DNA of 64,000 nucleotides from Paracoccaceae bacterium. Its GTDB lineage: Bacteria > Pseudomonadota > Alphaproteobacteria > Rhodobacterales > Rhodobacteraceae. The notes beneath the pieces are model-generated. The model did not search any database, was not told the origin of the DNA, and saw only the letters and a program-made list of their open reading frames with translations. Below, in pieces: positions 17,759-27,607 of the stretch; within the stretch, counting starts at the first letter, position 1, and every line of letters begins with the position of its first letter. The stretch spans positions 434,001 to 498,000 of the forward strand of contig JANSYP010000001.1 of NCBI GenBank assembly GCA_024742405.1. Direction: 5' to 3'. The translations under genes were made by a program, and so were the position numbers.

Positions 17759-18670
17759 ATGAACGGTGAAACGGGTCAAATGGCAGCGGACACCCGCAGA
17801 CTTGCGGAGGTCACGTGGCTGCGCGTGGGCGGCCCGGCCGACCGGTTCCACCATGCCGCGGATCTCAGTGACCTGTTGGCTGTCCTGCGTGGCCTGCCCG
17901 GCGATATGCCGGTTTTCCCGCTCGGCGCAGGCTCCAACCTGATCGTGCGCGACGGCGGCATTCGGGGGGCGGTGATCCGGCTCGGCCGCGGCTTCATGGA
18001 GTGCGGCTTTGCCGATGGTGTCGTGACCGCTGGCGCGGGGCTGCCCGATGCGGTGCTGGCCCGGCGTGCAGCGGCGGCCGGCCACGATCTGACCTTTCTG
18101 CGCACGATCCCCGGCACCATCGGGGGGGCCGTGCGGATGAATGCCGGGTGCTACGGCAGTTATGTCGCCGATGTGCTGGAGAGCGTTCAGGTCGTCCATC
18201 GCGACGGCACGGTCGAAAATCTCTCCGCAGACAGCCTCGCGCTTGCCTATCGCCATTCCGACCTGCCGCCTGACAGCATCGTCACCAGCGCGCGCTTCAA
18301 CGTGCCGCGCGGCGATCCGGTGGACCTCGTCGAGCGGATGGAAACTCAGATCGCAAGACGGGATGCGACCCAGCCCGTCAAGGAGCTCACAGCCGGATCC
18401 ACTTTTCGCAATCCGGCAGGATTTTCCTCCACCGGCCGGGCCGATGACGTGCACGATCTAAAGGCCTGGAAGCTGATCGAAGACGCCGGCATGCGCGGTG
18501 CGCGCCGCGGCGGCGCGATGATGTCCGACATGCATGCGAACTTTCTGACGAACACCGGCGGGGCCAGCGCGGCCGATCTGGAGGGGCTCGGCGAAGATGT
18601 CCGCAAAAAGGTCTATGAAACGAGCGGCATCCGGCTAGAATGGGAAATCATGCGGGTGGGCGAGCCTTAG
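17759..18670 (+). CDS. murB: UDP-N-acetylenolpyruvoylglucosamine reductase
   Basis: FAD/NADPH reductase forming UDP-MurNAc in the cytoplasm. The 303 residues have FAD-binding [34 protein letters not shown] and the active-site serine region in [10 protein letters not shown], typical of type II MurB. The ATG at 17759 gives [25 protein letters not shown], placing TWLRVGG at the usual distance from the start. It heads the division/wall run murB-ddl-ftsQ-ftsA-ftsZ, the order expected for the end of the dcw cluster in Rhodobacterales. Confidence 0.96.
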   Translation: MNGETGQMAADTRRLAEVTWLRVGGPADRFHHAADLSDLLAVLRGLPGDMPVFPLGAGSNLIVRDGGIRGAVIRLGRGFMECGFADGVVTAGAGLPDAVLARRAAAAGHDLTFLRTIPGTIGGAVRMNAGCYGSYVADVLESVQVVHRDGTVENLSADSLALAYRHSDLPPDSIVTSARFNVPRGDPVDLVERMETQIARRDATQPVKELTAGSTFRNPAGFSSTGRADDVHDLKAWKLIEDAGMRGARRGGAMMSDMHANFLTNTGGASAADLEGLGEDVRKKVYETSGIRLEWEIMRVGEP

Positions 18671-18758
18671 GCCGCGCACCGCACAGCAACCGCGACGGGG
18701 GTCAACTCCGCGCATCGAGCAGGCAAGGGACGATACGTCCCGGAACATGAGGCAGGGG

Positions 18759-19673
18759 ATGTCGCATCCGACAGACCCATTGGTGGCCGTCCTGAAGGGC
18801 GGGCCCTCGGCGGAACGCGAAGTATCGCTGTCGTCGGGGCACGAATGCGCGGCCGCGTTGCGGACCGCGGGGTTTCGCGTGGCAGAGATTGATGCCCAGC
18901 AGGATCTTGCCGCCAAACTCTCCGAGCTGCGCCCCGATGTGGCGTTCAACGCGCTCCATGGCCGTTGGGGCGAGGACGGCTGCGTCCAGGGGCTGCTGGA
19001 ATGGATGGGCATACCATACACCCATTCCGGCGTGCTGGCCTCGGCACTGGCGATGGACAAGCAGCGCTCCAAGATGGTCTTTGCCGAGGCAGGGCTGCCC
19101 GTCGTCACCAGCCGCATCGTCGCGGCTGCCGAGGTGCGCGCGGCCCACGTCATGGACCCGCCCTATGTGGTGAAGCCAAACAACGAGGGCTCGTCGGTCG
19201 GGGTTTACCTGGTCCATGAGGCGGCCAACGGTCCGCCGCAACTCGACGACGATATGCCCGAGACGGTCATGGTGGAGCGTTTCGCGCCGGGCCGCGAGCT
19301 GACCACGACGGTGATGGGCGACCGCGCGCTAGCCGTGACCGACATCGTCACCGATGGCTGGTACGATTACGACGCCAAGTACAAGCCCGGCGGATCGCAT
19401 CATGTTCTGCCGGCGCAGGTGCCCGCGGAAATCGCCGCCGCCTGCCTGGACTACGCCCTGCGTGCCCATGTGGCGCTGGGCTGCCGCGGTGTGAGCCGCA
19501 CGGACTATCGTTGGGACGAGGCGCGCGGGCTCGACGGTCTGATCCTGTTGGAGACCAACACCCAGCCCGGCATGACGCCGACCTCTCTGGTGCCTGAACA
19601 GGCCGCGCTCTGCGGCATCACCTTTCCCGAGCTGTGCCGCTGGATGGTCGAGGACGCTTCATGCGCTCGGTGA
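18759..19673 (+). CDS. ddl: D-alanine-D-alanine ligase
   Basis: ATP-grasp enzyme making D-Ala-D-Ala for peptidoglycan. The product has the N-terminal [19 protein letters not shown], the [12 protein letters not shown] block, ATP-binding [13 protein letters not shown], and the C-terminal metal and substrate loop [20 protein letters not shown]. The ATG at 18759 is preferred because GAGG lies 6 bases upstream; an ATG at 18747 in the same frame would add four residues. The end overlaps the start of ftsQ by 13 bp. Confidence 0.95.
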   Translation: MSHPTDPLVAVLKGGPSAEREVSLSSGHECAAALRTAGFRVAEIDAQQDLAAKLSELRPDVAFNALHGRWGEDGCVQGLLEWMGIPYTHSGVLASALAMDKQRSKMVFAEAGLPVVTSRIVAAAEVRAAHVMDPPYVVKPNNEGSSVGVYLVHEAANGPPQLDDDMPETVMVERFAPGRELTTTVMGDRALAVTDIVTDGWYDYDAKYKPGGSHHVLPAQVPAEIAAACLDYALRAHVALGCRGVSRTDYRWDEARGLDGLILLETNTQPGMTPTSLVPEQAALCGITFPELCRWMVEDASCAR

Positions 19674-20548
19674 GGCGCGAGCCCCCACTGCGCAGCGATC
19701 CTGCGCCGAGCCGCGCGGCCTACCGTGTCACCCGGCTATGGCTGTCGCCGTTTTTCCGCTTCTTCGTTCGGGTGGTGATCCCGCTCGCAGTGGTCATCGG
19801 GCTGGCCGGCGCCTGGGCGCTCAACAGCTCGCACCGGGCGGCCGTGATCGCCTGGGTCGACGAAAAGCGCGGTTCCATCGCCGACCGCCCGGAATTCGTG
19901 ATGCGCCAGATGATCATCTCAGGCGCTGCGCCCGAGCTTTCTCGGGAGATCCGAGAAAAGATGCCGGTGAAGTTTCCGGTCAGCTGGTTCGAGCTGGATG
20001 CCGAAGAATTGCGCTCCGTCGTGCTGTCCTTCGATGCGGTCAAGGACGCGACGGTGACGCTGGATCTCGGTGGTGCGGTCCGGGTGGAGGTCACCGAACG
20101 TGTGCCGGCGATCCTCTGGCGGACCCACGGGCGGATCGAGATGTTGGACGACACCGGCCATCGGGTGGCCCTGATCGACCGGCGCGACGGGCGGTCCGAT
20201 CTGCCCCTGATCACGGGGGATGGTGCCGACAAGGCGGTGCCCGAAGCGCTGGCGGTCTTTGGCGCGGCCGGTCCCATCGCACACCGCGTGCGCGGGTTGA
20301 TGCGCCAGGGAGCGCGGCGCTGGGATGTAGTGCTCGACCGCGGTCAGGTAATCCAGCTGCCCGAGAATCGCCCCGTCGCCGCGCTGGAGCGTGTCCTCGC
20401 GCTGCAGGACGCCAAGGACATCCTCGGCCGCGATATCGTGCTGGTGGACATCCGCCGGCCGACCCGGCCGACCATGCGCCTGGGCGAAGGCGCAGTGGGC
20501 TATCTGGAAATGACGAGAGCTTTTGAGCGGGGACTTTCGACGCAATGA
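19661..20548 (+). CDS. ftsQ: Cell division protein FtsQ
   Basis: Bitopic inner-membrane divisome protein linking early and late division proteins. The 295 residues have a basic cytoplasmic N-terminus, one TM helix at about residues 35-52 ([17 protein letters not shown]), a POTRA domain ([18 protein letters not shown] to [14 protein letters not shown]) and a C-terminal beta domain with DNTGHR-like [13 protein letters not shown]. The ATG at 19661 lies inside ddl. Its end overlaps ftsA by 4 bp. Confidence 0.93.
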   Translation: MRSVRREPPLRSDPAPSRAAYRVTRLWLSPFFRFFVRVVIPLAVVIGLAGAWALNSSHRAAVIAWVDEKRGSIADRPEFVMRQMIISGAAPELSREIREKMPVKFPVSWFELDAEELRSVVLSFDAVKDATVTLDLGGAVRVEVTERVPAILWRTHGRIEMLDDTGHRVALIDRRDGRSDLPLITGDGADKAVPEALAVFGAAGPIAHRVRGLMRQGARRWDVVLDRGQVIQLPENRPVAALERVLALQDAKDILGRDIVLVDIRRPTRPTMRLGEGAVGYLEMTRAFERGLSTQ

Positions 20549-21876
20549 CGGGACTTTACGAAAGCCAGCGTGCCATGCGCCAGATCCGGCAGACGGCAAT
20601 CCAGCGCGGCGTGGTGGCGATCCTGGATATCGGATCGTCCAAGGTGACCTGCCTGATCCTGCGGTTCGACGGCGAAGAAGCGGCCCCGTCCGAGGACATT
20701 GGTGCGATGGCCGGTCAGGCACGGTTCCGCATCATCGGTGCGGCCACGACACGGGCGCGGGGAGTCACGTTCGGCGAGCTCGACGTCATTCAGGAAGGCG
20801 AACGCGCGATCCGCACCGTGGTGCAGGCGGCGCAGAAGATGGCCGAGACGCGCGTCGACCACGCTATCGTGTCGATGGCCGGTGCGCGGCCACGCTCCTA
20901 CGGGCTCGTTGGATCGATCGACCTGGGCGGCGCCGAGGTGGCCGAGCATGATATCGCGCGCGTGCTGGCGAGCTGCGATGTCCCTCCCATTGGCGAGGGG
21001 CGCGCGGTGCTCCATGCGCAGCCGGTGAATTTCGCGCTTGACCATCGCAGTGGGCTGGCCGATCCGCGCGGTCAGGTTGGCAACCGTCTGACCACGGACA
21101 TGCATCTGTTGAGCGTCGAGGACCGCTGCGTGCGCGACCTGCTGCATTGCGTGAATCGCTGCGATCTGGAGCTCGCGGGGCTCGCGTCCTCGTCCTACGT
21201 TGCGGGGATTTCGTCGCTGGTGGAGGACGAGCAAAAGATCGGCGCGGTCTGTATCGACATGGGCGGCGGCACGACGGGCCTGTCGATCTTTCTGCGCAAC
21301 CATATGATCTATGCCGATGCGGTGCGGATTGGCGGTTTGCACGTGACGCAGGATATCAGTCGGGGTTTGGGCATTCCGATGGCCATGGCCGAGCGGATCA
21401 AGACGGTCCATGGCGGGCTGACCGCCACTGGGCGCGACGATCGCGAGATGATCGAGCTGAAATCCGACACCGGCGACTGGGAGCATGACAGCCGCGAAAT
21501 CTCGCGCTCCGAACTGATCGGGATCATGCGCCCCCGGGTTGAGGAAATCCTCGAAGAGGTGCGGTTGCGGCTGGATGCGGCCGGGTTCGAGCATTTGCCG
21601 AGCCAGAAGATCGTGCTGACCGGCGGCGCGAGTCAGGTGCCCGGACTGGCGCAGACGGCAAGCCGAATCCTCGGCCAGCAGGTCCGACTCGGCCGACCCC
21701 TGCGGGTGCTCGGTCTGCCCCAGGCGGCGACGGGCCCGGCCTTTGCGGCGGCTGTCGGGCTGTGCCTCTTTGCGGCCCATCCTCAGGACGAGTGGTGGGA
21801 TTTCGCCGATCCCTCGATGGTGCGCGGACCCCAGTCGTTGCGCCGAATGGTTCGGTGGTTCAGGGAAAACTGGTAG
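20545..21876 (+). CDS. ftsA: Cell division protein FtsA
   Basis: Actin-like ATPase that tethers FtsZ filaments to the membrane. The 443-residue product has the phosphate 1 motif VAILDIGSSKVTCLIL, the SHS2 (1C) domain around residues 95-170, phosphate 2 in CIDMGGGTTGLSIF, adenosine motif VLTGGASQVPGL, and a C-terminal amphipathic tail LRRMVRWFRENW suited to membrane binding. The start overlaps the ftsQ stop. A 161-bp gap separates it from ftsZ. Confidence 0.96.
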   Translation: MTGLYESQRAMRQIRQTAIQRGVVAILDIGSSKVTCLILRFDGEEAAPSEDIGAMAGQARFRIIGAATTRARGVTFGELDVIQEGERAIRTVVQAAQKMAETRVDHAIVSMAGARPRSYGLVGSIDLGGAEVAEHDIARVLASCDVPPIGEGRAVLHAQPVNFALDHRSGLADPRGQVGNRLTTDMHLLSVEDRCVRDLLHCVNRCDLELAGLASSSYVAGISSLVEDEQKIGAVCIDMGGGTTGLSIFLRNHMIYADAVRIGGLHVTQDISRGLGIPMAMAERIKTVHGGLTATGRDDREMIELKSDTGDWEHDSREISRSELIGIMRPRVEEILEEVRLRLDAAGFEHLPSQKIVLTGGASQVPGLAQTASRILGQQVRLGRPLRVLGLPQAATGPAFAAAVGLCLFAAHPQDEWWDFADPSMVRGPQSLRRMVRWFRENW

Positions 21877-22037
21877 TCGAACTCCGGCTTTTTGCCAGAC
21901 TGCAAGCGGTTTTGTGCGATTTTTCGTTGATTGTGGCCTTTTCGGCGTGACCCGAGGCCGGATCGCGGCTAACCTGACCACTATAAGCAGTAGCGGGCGC
22001 AAAGTCCGCATCCATATCGAGCAGGCGGACCATACAC

Positions 22038-23600
22038 ATGACTCTGAATCTCATTGTGCCCGAGCACGAGGAGCTGACGCCCAAGATTACCGTGTTCGGT
22101 GTCGGGGGTGCGGGCGGCAACGCCGTCAACAACATGATCGAAAAGGAACTCGACGGAGTCGAGTTCGTGGTGGCCAACACCGATGCCCAGGCACTGGCGC
22201 AGAGCCGGTCCAGCGCCAAGGTCCAGATGGGCCTCAAGGTGACCGAGGGGCTCGGCGCAGGCGCGCGGCCCGAAATCGGCGCCGCCGCGGCCGAGGAGAC
22301 GATCGAGCAGATCGTCGATCACCTCGTCGGCAGCCATATGTGCTTCATCACCGCCGGAATGGGCGGCGGCACGGGGACCGGGGCGGCCCCGATCATCGCC
22401 CAGGCGGCCCGCGAATTGGGCGTTCTCACCGTCGGTGTGGTGACCAAGCCGTTCCAGTTCGAAGGCCTCAAGCGGATGAGGAAGGCCGAGGATGGCGTTG
22501 ATACGCTTCAGAAAGTCGTCGACACGCTGATCATCATCCCCAACCAGAACCTGTTCCGGCTGGCCAATGAAAAGACCACCTTCACCGAGGCGTTCAGCCT
22601 GGCCGATGACGTGCTCTACCAGGGTGTGAAGGGCGTGACTGACCTGATGGTGCGTCCGGGTCTGATCAATCTCGATTTCGCCGATGTCCGTGCAGTGATG
22701 GACGAGATGGGCAAGGCGATGATGGGCACCGGCGAGGGCGAGGGCGAGAGCCGCGCGGTCCAGGCCGCAGAGAAGGCCATCGCCAACCCGCTGCTCGACG
22801 AGATCAGCCTCAAGGGCGCCAAGGGCGTGCTGATCAACATCACGGGTGGCTACGATCTCACCCTTTTCGAACTGGACGAAGCCGCCAACCGCATCCGCGA
22901 AGAAGTCGATCAGGACGCAAACATCATCGTTGGCTCGACGCTGGACACCGACATGGAAGGCGCGATGCGGGTCTCCGTCGTCGCAACCGGTATTGATGCG
23001 GCAGTGGATGCGGGCGAGACCCCGGTTCCGCGCCGCAGCCTTGCATCACCGTTGAAAACACCGGTGACAGCAGAGGAAGAGCAGGGCGAAGAAGAAATCG
23101 CCGCCGCTGCCGGCGCGCAGGCGGCCTATGAGGCCTCTCCAGAGCACGGTGCCGCTGCGATGGCGTCGAGCGAGCCGACCTTCTTCAATCATCTCGACGA
23201 AGCAGGCCAGCCGGCACGGGCACAGCAGGCCGACGATGGTCTACCGCCGCCTGCCTATGCGCCCAATCCCGACCGGGACGCCGCCGCACGCTTCGCGGCC
23301 CCCGCCGCGCAAGCTCCCGGCACACCGTCCCCCGAAGTGCTCGCGCGTCTCCATGCCGCTGCACGCAAGGCACCCGCCGGAGAACGGTCGGATCCCGGCG
23401 AGGCCGATGGCGATCGCGCGCGGTTCGGGATCAACTCCCTGATCAACCGGATGACGGGTCACGCCGGCGAGGCGCGTCCGGCGCCGGCCCCGGGGCGCGC
23501 GGCGCCTCCCGCGCAGACGGCGATCGACGAGCATCTGGAAGAGGATCCGGAAATGGACCGGATCGAAATTCCGGCGTTCCTGCGCCGTCAAGCAAACTGA
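22038..23600 (+). CDS. ftsZ: Cell division GTPase FtsZ
   Basis: Tubulin homologue that forms the Z ring. The 520 residues have N-terminal [14 protein letters not shown], the tubulin signature GGGTGTG at residues 109-115, and the T7 loop [15 protein letters not shown]. After about residue 325 there is a long Ala/Pro/Glu-rich linker of roughly 180 residues, then the conserved C-terminal peptide [10 protein letters not shown] that binds FtsA. The long linker accounts for the size, as is usual in alphaproteobacteria. An intrinsic terminator follows within 25 bp of the stop. Confidence 0.97.
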   Translation: MTLNLIVPEHEELTPKITVFGVGGAGGNAVNNMIEKELDGVEFVVANTDAQALAQSRSSAKVQMGLKVTEGLGAGARPEIGAAAAEETIEQIVDHLVGSHMCFITAGMGGGTGTGAAPIIAQAARELGVLTVGVVTKPFQFEGLKRMRKAEDGVDTLQKVVDTLIIIPNQNLFRLANEKTTFTEAFSLADDVLYQGVKGVTDLMVRPGLINLDFADVRAVMDEMGKAMMGTGEGEGESRAVQAAEKAIANPLLDEISLKGAKGVLINITGGYDLTLFELDEAANRIREEVDQDANIIVGSTLDTDMEGAMRVSVVATGIDAAVDAGETPVPRRSLASPLKTPVTAEEEQGEEEIAAAAGAQAAYEASPEHGAAAMASSEPTFFNHLDEAGQPARAQQADDGLPPPAYAPNPDRDAAARFAAPAAQAPGTPSPEVLARLHAAARKAPAGERSDPGEADGDRARFGINSLINRMTGHAGEARPAPAPGRAAPPAQTAIDEHLEEDPEMDRIEIPAFLRRQAN

Positions 23601-23621
23601 CTTAGCACAAATCGTGTGCGG

Positions 23622-23650
23622 AAAGACCGGCGCAAGCCGGTCTTTTTTTT
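23622..23650 (+). terminator. Intrinsic terminator of the murB-ftsZ run
   Basis: AAAGACCGGC and GCCGGTCTTT form a perfect 10-bp stem around the tetraloop GCAA, running directly into a T tract. It lies 21 bp after the ftsZ stop and separates the division genes from lpxC. Confidence 0.93.
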
Positions 23651-23819
23651 ATTGTAAAACAGGCATTTATGCTGGTTCTGCGCTGCGGCGGCGGATTTCC
23701 GCCGATGCGATTCGGTCGATGTTTCAGACCGTTGCAATCTTTGAATTGCGGTCCCGGTGGCTGGCCACTTATCTGATGCCCGACGGAATAGGTGTAAAAA
23801 AAAGATTAGGAAACGAGCA

Positions 23820-24740
23820 GTGCAATACACCGTTAAATCTCCGGTCACATTCAAAGGCGTCGGCCTTCACAGCGGTGCGCCTGTTCGCATGACGATTCAT
23901 CCCGCCTCGGCGGAATATGGCATCTGGTTTCGGCGGAGCGATGTGACCCGACAGGACAATTTGATCGCGGCGCGTTGGGATTCGGTCAATCCGGCGCGTC
24001 TTTGCACGCGGATTGAAAATGCCGACGGCGTGTCAGTATCGACCGTTGAACATATCATGGCGGCGCTCGCCGGCCTGGGAATTCACAACGCACTGATCGA
24101 GATCAGCAACGCCGAGGTTCCTATCCTCGACGGTAGTGCTGCTCCCTTCGTACGCGGGATCCTCGCCCGGGGCATGCTTCAGCAGCACGCGCCGGTCCGG
24201 GTGCTGCGCATTCTGGAACCTGTCGAAGTGCGCGAGGGCGATGCGGTTGCCCGGCTTGATCCCGCTCAAGGGTTCGAGATGCGTTTTGAGATCGATTTTG
24301 CCGACACCGCGATCGGGCGTCAGGTCAAGCATCTCGATCTCAGCAATGGCGCATTCGTTCGGCAGCTGTGTGACAGCCGCACATTCTGCCGCAGCGCCGA
24401 TGTCGATTTCATGCGCGCGAACGGAATGGCGCTCGGCGGCACCATGGAAAACGCTGTCGTCGTCGACGGCGATCGCGTTCTCACGCCGGGCGGACTGCGT
24501 CATAGTGACGAGCCGGTGCGCCACAAGATGCTCGACGCGCTTGGCGATCTGTATCTGGCAGGAGCGCCGATCCTCGGCCGCTACACAGGCCGTCGGGCAG
24601 GTCACGCGTTGACTGCGTCGCTGCTGCACGCCGTGTTTTCCCGTCCAGGGGCCGCTTGCCTGACCGTGGTGGACAGTCGCGTCGCAGCCCGGCTGCCGGG
24701 TGTCGGGGTTCGTCAGGAAGACCTCGCACTCTGCGCCTGA
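23820..24740 (+). CDS. lpxC: UDP-3-O-acyl-N-acetylglucosamine deacetylase
   Basis: Zinc amidase for the committed step of lipid A synthesis. The 306-residue product starts with a GTG at 23820 (reads M-QYTVKSPVTFKGVGLHSG); AGGA lies about 9 bases upstream and family alignment supports this start over an earlier GTG. The zinc ligand histidine lies in STVEHIMAALAGLG, the other ligands H and D in VRHKMLDALGDLYLAG, and the catalytic histidine in GRRAGHALTASLLHAV. It has its own promoter space (about 170 bp after the ftsZ terminator) and its own terminator. Confidence 0.96.
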   Translation: MQYTVKSPVTFKGVGLHSGAPVRMTIHPASAEYGIWFRRSDVTRQDNLIAARWDSVNPARLCTRIENADGVSVSTVEHIMAALAGLGIHNALIEISNAEVPILDGSAAPFVRGILARGMLQQHAPVRVLRILEPVEVREGDAVARLDPAQGFEMRFEIDFADTAIGRQVKHLDLSNGAFVRQLCDSRTFCRSADVDFMRANGMALGGTMENAVVVDGDRVLTPGGLRHSDEPVRHKMLDALGDLYLAGAPILGRYTGRRAGHALTASLLHAVFSRPGAACLTVVDSRVAARLPGVGVRQEDLALCA

Positions 24741-24750
24741 CCCCTAGTCA

Positions 24751-24786
24751 CGGGCGCTCGCGAAGGTTTTCGTGCGCGCCCGTTTT
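24751..24786 (+). terminator. Intrinsic terminator after lpxC
   Basis: CGGGCGCTCGCGAA (24751-24764) folds back on TTCGTGCGCGCCCG (24769-24782) around GGTT, with one mismatch and one G-T pair, followed by TTTT. It lies 10 bp after the lpxC stop. Confidence 0.8.
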
Positions 24787-24867
24787 GCCGTCCGATCATC
24801 TATGCTAGCACCCCGGACGGCAGGGTGGTATCCGACCCGCCAAGCGAAGGGGCAGGGCTCGACAGCA

Positions 24868-25701
24868 ATGATAAAGCCGGTGGCGATTTCACAGTTTGTG
24901 ATCTGGGCAGGGGTCGTGCTTGCCCTGGCGTCCTGCGCGGGGAATCCTGACCCGACTTTCGAGAATTTCACGCCCAAGGAAATCTACGACCGGGCCGAGT
25001 ATGAGCTGGAGACCAACGACCCCGAGGTTGCCGCGCGCTACTTCGGAGAGGTCGAGCGGCTTTATCCCTATTCCGAGTGGGCCAAGCGCGCGCTGATCAT
25101 GCAGGCTTTCGCGCTGCACCGGAACAAGGATTACGAGGAAAGCCGCGCGGCCGCCCAGCGGTATATCGATTTCTACCCGGCCGACGAAGATGCGGCCTAC
25201 GCCCAGTATCTTCTGGCGTTGAGCTACTACGATCAGATCGACGATGTTGGCCGAGACCAGGGCCTGACCTTTCAGGCGCTGCAGGCCCTGCGCACGGTGA
25301 TCGAACGTTATCCCGACAGCGAATATGCCCGCTCCTCCATCCTGAAGTTCGACCTCGCCTTCGACCACCTTGCCGGCAAGGAAATGGAGATCGGGCGATT
25401 TTACCTGAAGCGTGGGCACTACGCTGCCGCCGCAAATCGGTTTCGCGTCGTCGTGGAGGATTTCCAGACTACCAGCCACACGCCAGAGGCGCTCCACCGG
25501 CTCGTAGAAAGCTACCTGTCCCTGGGTCTGATCGAAGACGCTCAGACGGCGGGTGCGATCCTGGGCTACAACTACCAGTCGACCGAATGGTACAGCGACA
25601 GCTTCACGCTGCTGACCGGGCAGGGACTGGCGTTGGAGCCGGCGGGCGATGGCTGGTTGCGTGCGATCTATCGTCAGTCCATCAGGGGCGAGTGGCTCTG
25701 A
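24868..25701 (+). CDS. bamD: Outer membrane assembly lipoprotein BamD
   Basis: Essential lipoprotein of the BAM complex that inserts beta-barrel proteins into the outer membrane. The 277-residue product has a signal peptide ending in the lipobox LASC (Cys23) and five TPR-like repeats. Family blocks are PKEIYDRAEYELETNDPEVAARYFGEVERLYPYSEWAKRALI, here cut as PYSEWAKRALIMQAF, then RYIDFYPADEDAAYAQYLLA and FYLKRGHYAAAANRF. The ATG at 24868 gives a standard signal peptide; the frame is open further upstream. Confidence 0.95.
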   Translation: MIKPVAISQFVIWAGVVLALASCAGNPDPTFENFTPKEIYDRAEYELETNDPEVAARYFGEVERLYPYSEWAKRALIMQAFALHRNKDYEESRAAAQRYIDFYPADEDAAYAQYLLALSYYDQIDDVGRDQGLTFQALQALRTVIERYPDSEYARSSILKFDLAFDHLAGKEMEIGRFYLKRGHYAAAANRFRVVVEDFQTTSHTPEALHRLVESYLSLGLIEDAQTAGAILGYNYQSTEWYSDSFTLLTGQGLALEPAGDGWLRAIYRQSIRGEWL

Positions 25702-25758
25702 GCGGTTCTCCGCACTGCGCCCGGTTCGGGCGTTGGGACAGAGTCCGGACGAGGGGCG

Positions 25759-27444
25759 ATGCTGCGCGGGCTTGAAATACGCGACATCCTGATCATCGAC
25801 CGGCTGGAGATCGCCTTTCAGCCGGGCCTCAATGTGCTGACAGGCGAAACAGGGGCGGGCAAGTCCATTCTGCTCGATGCGCTCGGGTTCGTTCTGGGTT
25901 GGCGCGGCCGCGCTGACCTTGTGCGCGTGGGCGCTGCTCAGGGAGAGGTGACGGCGGTTTTCAGCCTGTCCCCGGACCATCCCGCCCGGGCCGTGCTGCG
26001 CGATGCCGACCTGCCAGAGGATGACGAACTGGTCTTGCGCCGCACCAACGCACCAGATGGGCGAAAGTCTGCACGGGTGAACGACCGACGCGTTTCGGGC
26101 GATGTGCTCCGTCGGCTGTCGGACACGCTGGTGGAGCTCCACGGCCAGCATGATGACCGCGGTCTGCTGGACGCGCGCGGGCATGGCGCATTGCTGGACG
26201 CCTTCGGTGGCTATGGCGACGCGCTATTGCAAACCAAACAGAGCTGGCACCGGCTCCGAACCGCGCAGCAGGCGCAGATGACACTGGCGGAGGCTCTGGC
26301 GCGTGCGCGGGTCGAAGAGGAGGCGTTGCGCCATAATCTGGCAGAGCTTCGGGCGCTGGATCCTCAGACCGGCGAAGAGGCCGAACTCGACGCGATGCGT
26401 CGCAGGATGCAGGCCGCGGATCGGCTGCGCGACGATATCCTCAAGGCGGCGGCCCTGCTCGCAGGGGACGACGCTCAGGGTCAAGGACCGCAAGCCGCGC
26501 TTGCCACCGCCATCCGTTGGCTGGAGCCGGTGGCGCCGGAGTTGGATGGCGCGCTGGATGATCCGCTGACGGCCCTCGATCGTGCGCTGGCGGAAATCGA
26601 CACGGCCGCCGAAGGCGTGCGCACAGCGCTGGTCGGTCTCGATATCGATCCGCTGGCGCTGGACCGCGTGACCGAGCGGCTTTTTGCCCTGCGCGAAGTT
26701 GCGCGCAAATATGGGCTTCTCCCGGACGACCTGCCGGAGCTGACCGCGAATCTTGACGACCAGGTCTCGGCAATCGAGCATGGCGCGGACGATCTTGTAG
26801 CCGCGCAGGCAGAGCTGGATGCGGCGCAGGTCGCCTATGATACCGCGGCCGGGGCATTGAGCGCGGCCCGGCGTGCCGCGGCTGCGCGTCTCGACGCCGC
26901 GGTAATGGCCGAGCTCGCGCCGCTCCGGATGGAACGCGCAGTTTTTTCCACCGATGTGCAACCCGCAGAGCCCGGACTGTCGGGGATCGATGCGGTGGCT
27001 TTTCGCGTGGCGACGAACCCCGGCGCCCCATCGGGTCCGCTGGAACGCATTGCCTCGGGCGGAGAGCTGTCGCGGTTCCTGTTGGCGCTGAAAGTGTGCC
27101 TCGCGACCACCAGCCCGCGCCGGACGATGATTTTCGACGAGATCGACCGCGGTGTCGGCGGGGCCACGGCCGATGCGGTGGGCCGCAGGCTTGCAGCCCT
27201 TGCAGCCAGCGCGCAGGCCGGTGCCGGTCAGGTCCTTGTCGTGACCCACTCGCCTCAGGTGGCGGCCCTGGGCGCGCATCACTGGCGGGTGGAAAAGCAT
27301 GTTGATGGCGATGAGACCCGGTCGACCGTGGTCCCACTGCCTCCCAAGGACCGCGTCGACGAGATCGCCCGAATGCTCGCCGGAGACCGGGTGACCGCGG
27401 CGGCCCGCGCCGCCGCGCAAGCGCTGCTGGCCGAAACCGGCTGA
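25759..27444 (+). CDS. recN: DNA repair protein RecN
   Basis: SMC-like ATPase that holds broken ends during recombinational repair. The 561 residues have Walker A LTGETGAGKSILLDAL near residue 30, the ELHGQHD block, a central coiled coil (about residues 150-370, long runs of Ala/Arg/Glu heptads), the signature ASGGELSRFLLALK and Walker B TMIFDEIDRGVGG. The GAGGGGCG stretch just before the ATG at 25759 gives a fair ribosome site. It lies 57 bp after bamD, an order conserved in Rhodobacterales. Confidence 0.96.
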   Translation: MLRGLEIRDILIIDRLEIAFQPGLNVLTGETGAGKSILLDALGFVLGWRGRADLVRVGAAQGEVTAVFSLSPDHPARAVLRDADLPEDDELVLRRTNAPDGRKSARVNDRRVSGDVLRRLSDTLVELHGQHDDRGLLDARGHGALLDAFGGYGDALLQTKQSWHRLRTAQQAQMTLAEALARARVEEEALRHNLAELRALDPQTGEEAELDAMRRRMQAADRLRDDILKAAALLAGDDAQGQGPQAALATAIRWLEPVAPELDGALDDPLTALDRALAEIDTAAEGVRTALVGLDIDPLALDRVTERLFALREVARKYGLLPDDLPELTANLDDQVSAIEHGADDLVAAQAELDAAQVAYDTAAGALSAARRAAAARLDAAVMAELAPLRMERAVFSTDVQPAEPGLSGIDAVAFRVATNPGAPSGPLERIASGGELSRFLLALKVCLATTSPRRTMIFDEIDRGVGGATADAVGRRLAALAASAQAGAGQVLVVTHSPQVAALGAHHWRVEKHVDGDETRSTVVPLPPKDRVDEIARMLAGDRVTAAARAAAQALLAETG

Positions 27445-27607
27445 CAGCGTTGCCGCCGCCCCACACCGGGCGCGCGTCAATAATGGCGATTGCAACTGTC
27501 GCGAACCCGTCACAGTTTGGGCTGGCGGGCCGGTGGCTCGCGATACTCTCCGGCTGGCGTACGGGCCACGGCATCCGGACTGCGTGTCCGGCCCGCTGCC
27601 AGGTTTC